A DNA stretch of 64,000 bases, taken from the NCBI RefSeq assembly GCF_007556815.1, contig NZ_CP041745.1, positions 2,209,001 to 2,273,000 of the forward strand. The letters run 5' to 3'. Under the pieces are notes generated by a model. That model was given only the letters and a program-made list of their open reading frames with translations. It was not told the origin of the DNA and did not search any database. This document shows, one piece after another, positions 25,236 through 35,712 of this stretch (position 1 is the first letter of the stretch; the number at the start of each line of letters is the position of its first letter). A program made the translations under genes and the position numbers. The DNA comes from Paraburkholderia megapolitana. Lineage in GTDB: Bacteria; Pseudomonadota; Gammaproteobacteria; Burkholderiales; Burkholderiaceae.

Positions 25236-25733
25236 TTACCAGTAGTAACGACCGGCCAATCTCCAGAACGTAAGACCAGCGACCCCACCAGCCAACCCGA
25301 AATATCGACCTGCCGTCAGCAGCTCCTGAAGTACGGTAATCGGCGTATCGCCATCGGGACTGGAGTACTGGTTAGGTACGTCGATAAATGCAGTATTCAC
25401 CCATATCACCAGCATCACTACGGCTATCCCCGCAACCGCGTAGAAGACCCAGCAACGAATCGCGAATGCCCGCGCAATCATCGAAAGAAGCGCACAGGGA
25501 ATTGCCATAGTCGCGAGCCCGATTACCCATATCAGGACGAACTCGATTCCCGTCATGGTTAGCAGGTCGACAGCCTTGTGCTGCAGACTAAAATTCGTCG
25601 CGCTCTCGAAACTCGTGATCCTGCTCAGCTCGATTGCCGCAACTACCGTTAGGGCCCCTGCAGTCACGCTGGCGAAGTAGCTACCAACGACACGCTCCCA
25701 CGATGCTCCCGATATCAATCCATCCCGTTCCAT
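25236..25733 (-). CDS. Four-helix integral membrane protein, unknown
   Basis: A 165-residue protein with hydrophobic segments near 19-38, 56-85, 91-111 and 140-160 (for example FVLIWVIGLATMAIPCALLS and VFYAVAGIAVVMLVIWVNTA). No signal motif, catalytic residue or known family is visible. It stands alone between the carbamoyltransferase and the MOSC fusion gene. Confidence 0.7.
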   Translation of the reverse strand: MERDGLISGASWERVVGSYFASVTAGALTVVAAIELSRITSFESATNFSLQHKAVDLLTMTGIEFVLIWVIGLATMAIPCALLSMIARAFAIRCWVFYAVAGIAVVMLVIWVNTAFIDVPNQYSSPDGDTPITVLQELLTAGRYFGLAGGVAGLTFWRLAGRYYW

Positions 25734-25812
25734 GTAGTCTCACTTCACGTTTTCAGTACGCTTCTTCTCGACGCCGCATATCGTGAATCCGGCTGGCATC
25801 CTTACGACAGTT

Positions 25813-27576
25813 CTAGGCGTCGAGAACCACATTCCCTTCCGGCCGCGCACAGCAAACAAGCACGTTCCCCTTCGGCGGTAAATCGATGGGTTCCACCTCG
25901 TAATGAACCTCTCCCTCGATCAATCCCGTCTCGCAGTTATGGCACACACCACTCCGACATGCCCAGCGAACCGGGACGTCACACGCCTCCGCCAGTTCAA
26001 GCAAGCTACCGTAGACACGCGAATCCCAATGCGCCGAAACCCCGCTTCGCGCAAAGGACACCAGGTGACCTGTATCGGCGTCGTTCGAAGGCGTATGAGG
26101 CTTCCGGTTCGAATCTCCTACGATACCTGGTTTTAACGACTCACCGCCGCTAAAGGCCTCGGAATGTATACGGTCGGACGTTACGCCCAGATTTTTGAGG
26201 GCACTCGTCATGTCATCCATGAACCTGCCGGGTCCGCAAATGTAAACCTGAGCGTTCGGCTCAAGCCCAATGCTCTGGAGGACATCGCGAGAAAAGTGAC
26301 CCGCTACGTCGTAACCTTTGCCAAGCCGATCCGCAGCCAATGGCCGGCTATAGGCGATGCAGCTCCGACCATGCGGTAACGCCTTAACCAGTTCTCGCGC
26401 CTCGTCTGCAAACGGATGGTGTTGTCCATCGCGAGCCGAATGCAGCCACAAGACCGGACTCTCGACACGCGCTGCTACCACGTCATGCAGCATCGCGAGA
26501 ACTGGCGTGACGCCAATACCGGCACTCAAAAATACAATCGGGTGGTCTGCTGTGTTGAGCGTGAACGCACCGCGTGGAACGCTAACCTCGATCGTGTCAC
26601 CTTCGCGCAACCGGTCCCTCAGGTAAGAGCCGACAACACTCCCGGAGTTAACTTTGACCGCGATTCGATACTGCGACGCCGATGGGCTACCGCACAGCGA
26701 ATAACTACGAAAAGAGGGACGACCGTCCGGTGGAAGTAGCAGGCGTAGAACGATGAATTGCCCGGGCTTCGGAACATCCAGCGGCTGGTTGTGCAGATCC
26801 GACAATGTCAGTGCGACCACGTCTTCGCTCACCCGCTCTACCCTCACGGCCGCAAGCGAACGGAACCCCGGTGCTGCCGGGTACATTGCTCCCGATGGAC
26901 TCAAACCAGCATGGGCCTGCCCTCTTCCGTTCGGCCCGGCCTGAAGCATTTGTTCAAACGAACACCTCCAACCCGGCGAAAGCGCATCAATCTGAAGCGC
27001 ACGCTCAAGCTGATCGCGAGGATGGGCACTCGAGTACAGCAGGTTGTTGACTTCAAACACGCTCATACGTGGTTGTGCCTCACCCACTTTCAGTATTTCG
27101 TCTCCTGCACCGACTACGCCTTCCGTCAGCACCCTCAAGTAAAAGCCCGGCCGTCCAGTCGATGTCATCAATGCGGGCATCCTCGGTTCATTGAGGCGAA
27201 TACCGACCCGATAGCAGGTCACTCTAGGTTGCGTGACCTCGAACAACGCCTGCCCGATCTGATATCGATCCCCGATACAAACCTCCGCATCGGATAGTCC
27301 GTCCACCGTGAAGTTTTCTCCAAAGTGGCCGAAAGCAAGGTCTGCGCGACCAAGCTGCGTCTTCCAATGCCGATACGACTCGCACTGGTAGACCAGAACC
27401 GCGCGATTAGGGCCTCCATGCCCCTGAAGATCGCCTTGACCATCGCCTGCCAGATTAGTTTTCCCAACCCAGCACTGCCCTTTCACAGGAGTTTTCCAGA
27501 CGCCGGTGTGAACGGTGCGGCCCTTCCACTCAATATCGCGAGGCAGGCCAACATTGACAGACATCAATCGCGCCAT
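25813..27576 (-). CDS. MOSC / ferredoxin-NAD(P)H reductase / 2Fe-2S fusion protein
   Basis: A 587-residue three-part protein. Residues about 1-215 are a YiiM-like MOSC domain with its extra helical part (GRTVHTGVWKTPVKGQCWVG, FGENFTVDGL, ITRPRVTCYR-like). Residues about 235-340 bind flavin (RSYSLCGSP) and about 345-460 bind the nicotinamide nucleotide (FLSAGIGVTPVLAML, CGPGRFMDDM). The C-terminal 85 residues are a plant-type ferredoxin (WACRSGVCHNCETG and a final Cys in VCCARP). Such proteins pass electrons from NAD(P)H through FAD and the Fe-S centre to the molybdenum-sulfur chemistry of MOSC substrates, probably N-hydroxylated or sulfurated compounds. The start has an ideal GGAGGAAC site. 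Confidence 0.88.
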   Translation of the reverse strand: MARLMSVNVGLPRDIEWKGRTVHTGVWKTPVKGQCWVGKTNLAGDGQGDLQGHGGPNRAVLVYQCESYRHWKTQLGRADLAFGHFGENFTVDGLSDAEVCIGDRYQIGQALFEVTQPRVTCYRVGIRLNEPRMPALMTSTGRPGFYLRVLTEGVVGAGDEILKVGEAQPRMSVFEVNNLLYSSAHPRDQLERALQIDALSPGWRCSFEQMLQAGPNGRGQAHAGLSPSGAMYPAAPGFRSLAAVRVERVSEDVVALTLSDLHNQPLDVPKPGQFIVLRLLLPPDGRPSFRSYSLCGSPSASQYRIAVKVNSGSVVGSYLRDRLREGDTIEVSVPRGAFTLNTADHPIVFLSAGIGVTPVLAMLHDVVAARVESPVLWLHSARDGQHHPFADEARELVKALPHGRSCIAYSRPLAADRLGKGYDVAGHFSRDVLQSIGLEPNAQVYICGPGRFMDDMTSALKNLGVTSDRIHSEAFSGGESLKPGIVGDSNRKPHTPSNDADTGHLVSFARSGVSAHWDSRVYGSLLELAEACDVPVRWACRSGVCHNCETGLIEGEVHYEVEPIDLPPKGNVLVCCARPEGNVVLDA

Positions 27577-27666
27577 CGTCGTTCCTCCGCGGATATTCCC
27601 GGCCGACGTTCAACACCGTGAACGCCACTACCGCTTCGGCGTCTTTGTCCAATGGTACGCGCCGAT

Positions 27667-28758
27667 CTACTTCGCGTCCGCAGCAACCGCCCGATAGACC
27701 GCGACATCACTGGACTGAATCGGCTCGGTGATGACGTAGGTCGATCCCGCAGCGATGTAGATGTCCCACTGTTTATCGGCTTGCGACGCGTGCGCATTGA
27801 ATGCGCCATCCGGAACGGCGTCCATCCGGTTGTAGCGATACAGCTTGTACGCTACGTCAGGCTTGAGACCAGAAACTTCCACCTTCAGGATCAACGGCAT
27901 GGATGCCGGGCGCAGACCGGAGCCGGGCTTGATGTCGGGTTTCTCGTAGTTGCGGTTAACCGTCAAGCGGACAGGCACCGTTTCATTGTCCCGATCGATA
28001 ACACCGGTGATCGCAATGCCGTAGTTCGTGCCGTTATTGGGCAGCGAATACACGGAGCCTGTCGGCGCATTGGCTTGTGCACGGTTTTTCTGGAAGTCGC
28101 CGAACGAGTAACTGAAAACGTAGCCCGGTTTGCCCTTCGGGGTCCAGTGACCGTCGTCGTTGAAGGTGATGACGTCATCGCCAAAGTAGGTGGCGGGACG
28201 CGTCAGTGGATGTTTCGACGCAATACCGGTGACCGGCACGACGTGGTCGTACTCCGGATCGCCCGCATTGGGATTACTGGAACCAGCAAACAGATAACGA
28301 TTGGTATAAATCGCAATGATCACCGGGTAGCTGGCCAGCACATTCTGCTTGACCCACGCGAGAAAGCTGTTGGTGTCGGTCTCGGCCGCCGCATCCCACT
28401 CGATCGCTTTGAGATGCATCTGCGCGGCAGCGTACGCATCGTTTACGCCTGGCAGCAACTGGCTGTTCTCCTTGTACTGCGGCGTATTTTTGCTGGCGAT
28501 CGCGCGTGCGTCGTACTGGGAGATATATTGCCCGTAGTAAAGCCCCGCCGAAATCATCGAGACTTCACCGCAATAGCCATAGTTTCCCTCCCATTGCAGG
28601 CGCGGCGGTACAGCGAGTTCCTTGCTGTATGCCGCTGACGTCTTCGACGATTTTGCTGCTGACGCTGCGTTGCCGGGTGAGTCGCCGCCACAGGCCGACA
28701 GGGGCAGGCAAATCATCAATACCCAGAGTGCCTTCCGTGATGAAACGGCACCCTGCAT
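27667..28758 (-). CDS. Lipoprotein with C39-like cysteine-peptidase fold
   Basis: The protein is 363 residues when started at the ATG at 28758, which has GGAAAG upstream and gives a compact lipoprotein signal (ALWVLMICLPLSACGG). Residues about 70-90 (NYGYCGEVSMISAGLYYGQY) match the Cys-containing opening helix of C39_2-type papain-like proteins, and DPEYDHVVPVTGI has the His strand. A beta-rich C-terminal half follows (SGLKPDVAYKLYRYNRMDAV). It would act in the periplasm or at the outer membrane. Whether it is an active peptidase is not shown. An upstream in-frame ATG at 28806 is possible but makes an unusually long n-region. Confidence 0.7.
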   Translation of the reverse strand: MQGAVSSRKALWVLMICLPLSACGGDSPGNAASAAKSSKTSAAYSKELAVPPRLQWEGNYGYCGEVSMISAGLYYGQYISQYDARAIASKNTPQYKENSQLLPGVNDAYAAAQMHLKAIEWDAAAETDTNSFLAWVKQNVLASYPVIIAIYTNRYLFAGSSNPNAGDPEYDHVVPVTGIASKHPLTRPATYFGDDVITFNDDGHWTPKGKPGYVFSYSFGDFQKNRAQANAPTGSVYSLPNNGTNYGIAITGVIDRDNETVPVRLTVNRNYEKPDIKPGSGLRPASMPLILKVEVSGLKPDVAYKLYRYNRMDAVPDGAFNAHASQADKQWDIYIAAGSTYVITEPIQSSDVAVYRAVAADAK

Positions 28759-29074
28759 CGGCTTTCCATCGTATATGCGGGAATATTTCTTCGATGTGAC
28801 TTGCATAGGGGTCTCATTGTTGGCAACCCGCTTCCCGGGTCAGGACTCCCCGCTCGTGAATGGTTGTTTTATAGGCATGAATCGACAGTCGTTCGAAATA
28901 TAGAGGTGATGGATTCCGACGATTGTTGAATTTTGTGAGCGTTGTGCGATATTTCGTGCGCCGATCGCAACGGGCGCCAATTTTTTGACGACATGTCGAA
29001 TTCGAGTCCCGCCGTTCGTCGTGATAGTGAAAGCCGGGCCATCTCCGGCACACCACCAGGGCAAGGAGAAAGCA
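28759..29074. other. 316-bp divergent intergenic region
   Basis: It separates the minus-strand C39-like lipoprotein gene and the plus-strand reductase gene and should hold both promoters. I see no convincing small gene, repeat or terminator in it, only AT-richer patches around 28890-28990. Confidence 0.5.
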
Positions 29075-29692
29075 ATGAGAAAGTTGATCCTGACGATGTC
29101 CGTATCGCTCGACTGCTTTGTCAGCGGCGCCAATGGCGACATCAAGTGGGTATTTACCGGTGACGAGGAAGCGGTGGCGTGGAAGGTGGAGAACTTATGG
29201 AACGCGAGTCTCCTGATCATGGGCAGTAACTCCTTTCGGAGCATGGCTACCTTTTGGCCCACTTCCACCATGGTGTTCGCGCCGCCGATGAACCAGATCC
29301 CCAAGGCGGTCTTTTCAAAACAGGGACCGGCGATCCTGAAGGCAGCTGACACGACCATAGAACCCGGAGAGGCCCAGGCGCAAACCGGACAATTTCAACC
29401 CGGTGCGGAAAGCTGGGCACAGGCCTACGTGGCCAGCGGCGACCTGGCCGACGAGATCAACCGGCTGAAGGCTGAGGATGGCAAGCCGATCATCGCTCTC
29501 GGAGGCGCGGCCTTCGCGCGTAGCCTCATCGCGCAGAACCTGGTCGATGAATACGCCCTGCTCGTTCATCCAGTTGCGTTGGGCAAAGGCGTGCCGATCT
29601 TCTCCGATTTGCCTGTGCCGAGACCGCTCAAGCTGATCAGCTCGAAAACTTTTCCGCTCGGTTCGGTGGCGCAGGTTTATCGGCCGGCCTGA
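29075..29692 (+). CDS. DHFR-like / RibD C-terminal domain reductase
   Basis: The protein is 205 residues from the ATG at 29075, chosen by the AAGGAGA site upstream. It begins MRKLILTMSVSLDCFVSG, the standard opening of the YyaP/YwjB-type RibD-C family, and carries LLIMGSNSFRSMATFWP and the nucleotide-binding IIALGGAAFARSLI near residue 130. The end LGKGVPIFSDLPVPRPLKLI is also typical. It is a probable NADPH-dependent reductase, not the essential dihydrofolate reductase. It converges with katG. Confidence 0.85.
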   Translation: MRKLILTMSVSLDCFVSGANGDIKWVFTGDEEAVAWKVENLWNASLLIMGSNSFRSMATFWPTSTMVFAPPMNQIPKAVFSKQGPAILKAADTTIEPGEAQAQTGQFQPGAESWAQAYVASGDLADEINRLKAEDGKPIIALGGAAFARSLIAQNLVDEYALLVHPVALGKGVPIFSDLPVPRPLKLISSKTFPLGSVAQVYRPA

Positions 29693-29753
29693 TAGTGCCC
29701 GTCCGGTGGTTGGCAAGCGCGATTGCCGCGCCGACCGGACACGACCGCCAGAC

Positions 29754-29782
29754 AAAAACGGCCGATCTCGCGATCAGCCGTT
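29754..29782 (-). terminator. katG terminator
   Basis: AACGGC (29757-29762) pairs with GCCGTT (29777-29782), extended inside by TGATC/GATCT-type pairing. On the minus strand it is followed by TTTTT. It lies 47 bp after the katG stop. Confidence 0.75.
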
Positions 29783-29828
29783 CTACTTCGATGCAGGAAA
29801 GACCGCTAAGGCCTATCGCCAGCGCCCA

Positions 29829-32108
<2,280 letters not shown>

Positions 32109-32263
32109 TCATCTTAGGGTGGAAATAGGTTTATTTCATGGCGACGCTACAGAAAAGCTAAGGACAGCGCCGCGTAGACGGGTTCGCGGTGCCTCGAATT
32201 GCAACTGTGTGTTCTAGCTTCGGCAACAAATCTCTGCGGCAATTCTCGGTTGTATCACTATAA

Positions 32264-32288
32264 TGCCTAGGCAATTATTGATTAGGCA
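32264..32288. promoter_or_regulatory. Probable MarR-family operator overlapping a -10 box
   Basis: TGCCTA (32264-32269) and TAGGCA (32283-32288) are inverted around a 13-bp AT-rich centre that itself repeats the arm (TAGGCAATTATTGATTAG). TATAAT at 32259-32264 abuts it and could be the -10 box of the marR-efflux operon. The site ends 8 bp before the MarR start codon, the classic place for autorepression. Confidence 0.65.
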
Positions 32289-32296
32289 CTTCGAAA

Positions 32297-32809
32297 ATGA
32301 CCGAAATCGTTCCTCCCTCGTCCGCGATCGGCGACTACGAGCTGGGTGAAAACGTGGGTTACCTAGTTGGCCGGGTGACCTCGGCACTGACCCACCTCGT
32401 CACGCAGCGCACCCTCGCCGAACTCGACATTACGGCCACTCAGGGACGCACGCTGTACATGGTCGCCAGCGGCCGATGCGTCCTCGCCGTCGAGCTCGCA
32501 CGGGAGTTCGGTACCGACGCCAGTGCGGTCACGCGCCTGATCGATCGCCTTGCGCAACGCGAGCTGCTGACCCGGGAACGCAGCACGACGGACCGGCGCG
32601 TCGTCCGGCTCGCGGTGACGCCGGACGGCCAGGCCATAGCTGCGCGGATGCCCGCCATTTTCAACGACGTGCTCGACCGGATGCTGTCCGGCTTCACGCC
32701 CGAGGAAGTCGGATTTCTAAAAAACATGCTGCGCCGCCTGCTCGCCAACCACGCTCAATCGATCGAGATAAATCATGTTACGGCAACCAATTTTGATAGA
32801 AATTCGTAA
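32297..32809 (+). CDS. MarR-family transcriptional regulator of the efflux operon
   Basis: A 170-residue winged-helix regulator. The DNA-binding part is AVELAREFGTDASAVTRLID followed by the wing RERSTTDRRVVRLAVTPDG, and a long dimerisation helix lies near each end. It is the first gene of an operon with an outer-membrane channel, an EmrA-like adaptor and an EmrB-like pump, and an inverted repeat overlaps its promoter, so it very likely represses the operon until a toxic ligand binds, as EmrR/MprA does. The next gene starts 13 bp downstream. Confidence 0.9.
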   Translation: MTEIVPPSSAIGDYELGENVGYLVGRVTSALTHLVTQRTLAELDITATQGRTLYMVASGRCVLAVELAREFGTDASAVTRLIDRLAQRELLTRERSTTDRRVVRLAVTPDGQAIAARMPAIFNDVLDRMLSGFTPEEVGFLKNMLRRLLANHAQSIEINHVTATNFDRNS

Positions 32810-32822
32810 GAATTTAATTGCT

Positions 32823-34376
32823 ATGTCCACTATTAAGCAATATTTTCATACGCAAGATCCGGCGATGCGACGTCTTTCGCTATCCGCGTCCGGGCTGTCG
32901 CGCCGGATGGTTCTCGCTGCCGCAATGACGACTCTCGCCCTCACAGGGTGCGCGAATTACATCGGCATCAAGAGCGACAAACAGATCGTGTCGCCGGCGC
33001 AGGTCGAGTCGACGCAGAGCCTGCCCGCCGAGGGCGGTCAATGGCCGTCGCTCGACTGGGCGAACCAGTTCGGCGATCCACAACTGCCGAAGCTGATCGC
33101 CGAAGCGCTCGAAGGCAGCCCGTCGATCGCACAAGCCCAGGCGCGTCTTGCCAAGGCTTCGTCGTATATCGAAAGCACGCGTTCGGCGCTGTCGCCGAAG
33201 GTCGATGCGAGCTATTCGTGGAACCGCGAGCTATTTTCGACCAACGGGCTCTACCCGCCTCCTTACGGCGGCACCTGGTATAGCGAGAACAATGCGCTCG
33301 CCAGTGCGTCGTGGGATCTCGACCTGTGGGGCAAGAATCGTCAGCGGCTTGGCCAGGCTGTGTCGCAGGCAAAGGCTGCCGAAGCCGATGTGCAGCAGGC
33401 TCGCGTGACGTTGGCCGCATCGGTGGCCAGTACCTATAACCAGTTGGCGCAGCTGTATGCGTTGCGCGATATCGCCCAGCGTGAAATCCGCAATCGCGAA
33501 GACATCAGCCGGATCACCAACGGCCGCGTCAGCGCCGGTCTCGATACCGATGTCGAGAAGCAGACCGCAGTCGGCAACATCGCGACGACGCGCTCGAACC
33601 TGAGCGACCTCGACGGCCAGATCACGACTACCCGCTACCAACTCGGCGCGCTGCTCGGCAAGGGTCCCGATCGCGGCTTGCAGATTGCCGAGCCGGTACT
33701 GAGCGCCGGTGCGACAGTCGCGCTGCCGGACAACCTGCCCGCCGACCTCGTATCGCGCCGTCCCGACATCGTCGCGGCGCGCTGGCAGGTCGAAGCGGCC
33801 ATGCACGACGTGAAGGAAGCGAAGGCGGAGTTCTTCCCGGACGTCAATCTGTCGGCCGGCTTCGGTTTCGATGCATTCGGCTGGGGTCGCTTCCTGACTT
33901 CCGCGAGCCGCCAGGCGCAGTTCGGCCCGGCCGTGCATCTGCCGATCTTCGACGCCGGCGAGTTGCGCTCTCAACTGAAGGGTCGCTATGCCGACTTCGA
34001 TCTCGATGTCGCGAACTACAACCAGACCTTGATCAACGCGTTGACCGATGCGGCGACCCAGGTGTCGTCGATCCGTTCGATCGATCAACAGATGGGCGAC
34101 GCGCAGCGCGCACTCGATGCCACGACCAAGGCGTACCAGCTCGCCACGATCCGCTACAAGGCGGGCCTGACAGAACAGTTGCAGGTACTGAGCGCCGATC
34201 AAAACCGCCTCGCCGCCGAACAGACGGTGACCACACTCAAGATGACCCGCCGCGATATGCAGATCGGCCTCATCAAGGCGCTCGGCGGCGGTTTCGATGC
34301 AACGCAGAGCGGTCTCGTGGTGCCGGGCGATGGCCCGGTCGCGGCGACAAATACGCCCCAGCGCGCAGCGAACTGA
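32823..34376 (+). CDS. Outer-membrane efflux lipoprotein, NodT/OprM family
   Basis: A 517-residue TolC-like channel subunit. A lipoprotein signal (AAMTTLALTGCANY) is preceded by a rather long n-region from the ATG at 32823; an alternative start at 32865 would shorten it. Two efflux-protein repeats follow (for example SWDLDLWGKNRQRLGQAV and VSRRPDIVAARWQVEAAM, DVNLSAGFGFDAFGWG). It provides the outer-membrane exit for the pump encoded by the next two genes. Confidence 0.93.
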   Translation: MSTIKQYFHTQDPAMRRLSLSASGLSRRMVLAAAMTTLALTGCANYIGIKSDKQIVSPAQVESTQSLPAEGGQWPSLDWANQFGDPQLPKLIAEALEGSPSIAQAQARLAKASSYIESTRSALSPKVDASYSWNRELFSTNGLYPPPYGGTWYSENNALASASWDLDLWGKNRQRLGQAVSQAKAAEADVQQARVTLAASVASTYNQLAQLYALRDIAQREIRNREDISRITNGRVSAGLDTDVEKQTAVGNIATTRSNLSDLDGQITTTRYQLGALLGKGPDRGLQIAEPVLSAGATVALPDNLPADLVSRRPDIVAARWQVEAAMHDVKEAKAEFFPDVNLSAGFGFDAFGWGRFLTSASRQAQFGPAVHLPIFDAGELRSQLKGRYADFDLDVANYNQTLINALTDAATQVSSIRSIDQQMGDAQRALDATTKAYQLATIRYKAGLTEQLQVLSADQNRLAAEQTVTTLKMTRRDMQIGLIKALGGGFDATQSGLVVPGDGPVAATNTPQRAAN

Positions 34377-34430
34377 AGCCGAATTTTCTTCCCAACGAAC
34401 GACACAGATTGAAAGCGTACGGAGTCCACC

Positions 34431-35666
34431 ATGAACACCCCGCAACAAGTTGCCGCCGACACTCAACCGGCCACCAACAACGGCAAACGCCAACGCATGA
34501 CGGTGTTACTCGTCATCGTGATCCTGATCGCCGCGATTGCGTACGGTCTGTACTACTTCCTCATCGCCCGCTTCCATGAAGACACCGACGACGCCTACGT
34601 GAATGGCAACGTCGTACAGATCACGCCACAGGTGACCGGCACGGTAATCGCGGTGAACGCGGACAACACGCAGACCGTCAAGGCCGGCGATCCGATCGTC
34701 GTACTCGATCCCGCCGATGCGCGCGTCGCGCTCCAGCAATCGGAAGCGAACCTGGGGCAAACGGTGCGCCAGGTTCGCGGCCTCTTCGCCAACGACGATC
34801 AATACCTCGCCCAGGTCGCCGTCCGCCAGTCGGATCTGTCGCGTGCGCAGGACGATCTGCGGCGTCGGTTGACGGTTGCCGGTACGGGCGCCGTATCGCA
34901 GGAAGACATCTCGCACGCACGCGATGCCGTGAAGAGCGCAGAAGCCGCGCTCGACGCCGCCCAGCAGCAACTTGCCGCAAACCGCGCGTTGACGGCGAAT
35001 ACGACGATCGCGGGCCATCCGGATGTGCAGGCCGCGGCCGCGAAAGTGCGCGACGCGTACCTCGCGAACGCGCGCAACACGTTGCCCGCGCCGGTCACCG
35101 GTTACGTCGCGCAACGCTCGGTGCAGGTCGGCCAGCGCGTGTCGCCGGGCACGCCACTGATGGGCGTCGTGCCGCTGAACGGCGTGTGGATCGATGCGAA
35201 CTTCAAGGAAGTGCAACTGAAGCACATCCGCATCGGCCAGCCGGTTGAGCTGACCGCGGATGCGTATGGATCATCGGTGGTGTTTCACGGCAAGGTGGTC
35301 GGCTTCTCAGCCGGCACCGGCTCGGCGTTCTCGCTGTTGCCCGCACAAAACGCGACCGGCAACTGGATCAAGGTCGTGCAGCGCCTGCCGGTGCGTATCG
35401 CGATCGATCCGCAGGAACTCGAGCAGCACCCGCTGCGCATTGGCCTGTCGATGCAGGTCGACGTGAACATCAAGGGCGACTCGGGCAGCGAACTCGCGAG
35501 CGCAAAGAACACCGTGTATCAGACCAGCGTGTTCGAGAACTACGGCGACGAGGCCGACGCGGAGATCGCCCGCATCATCGCCGAAAACGCGGGGAATGCC
35601 GCGACGAACGGTGCCGCACAAAAGGTGGCCGCCCATGCGGCAAAGACCGGTTCGAAGGTGATGTAA
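34431..35666 (+). CDS. emrA: EmrA-like HlyD-family membrane fusion protein
   Basis: A 411-residue periplasmic adaptor. One N-terminal membrane helix (VLLVIVILIAAIAYGLYYFL) is followed by the lipoyl-type half DDAYVNGNVVQITPQVTGTV, a helical hairpin (about 95-190) and the second lipoyl half with YVAQRSVQVGQRVSPGTPLM, then beta-barrel domain motifs (VWIDANFKEVQL). This is the EmrA/VceA pattern that links a DHA2 pump to the outer-membrane channel. ACGGAG precedes the ATG. Confidence 0.93.
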   Translation: MNTPQQVAADTQPATNNGKRQRMTVLLVIVILIAAIAYGLYYFLIARFHEDTDDAYVNGNVVQITPQVTGTVIAVNADNTQTVKAGDPIVVLDPADARVALQQSEANLGQTVRQVRGLFANDDQYLAQVAVRQSDLSRAQDDLRRRLTVAGTGAVSQEDISHARDAVKSAEAALDAAQQQLAANRALTANTTIAGHPDVQAAAAKVRDAYLANARNTLPAPVTGYVAQRSVQVGQRVSPGTPLMGVVPLNGVWIDANFKEVQLKHIRIGQPVELTADAYGSSVVFHGKVVGFSAGTGSAFSLLPAQNATGNWIKVVQRLPVRIAIDPQELEQHPLRIGLSMQVDVNIKGDSGSELASAKNTVYQTSVFENYGDEADAEIARIIAENAGNAATNGAAQKVAAHAAKTGSKVM

Positions 35667-35712
35667 GCAACCTCGACATCGACCTCAACATCGACACCCT
35701 ACGAGACTTCCC

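Noticed and set aside
33231..34493. 420-residue open frame opposite the NodT gene
   Set aside because: Shadow ORF; the plus-strand product is a textbook outer-membrane efflux protein.
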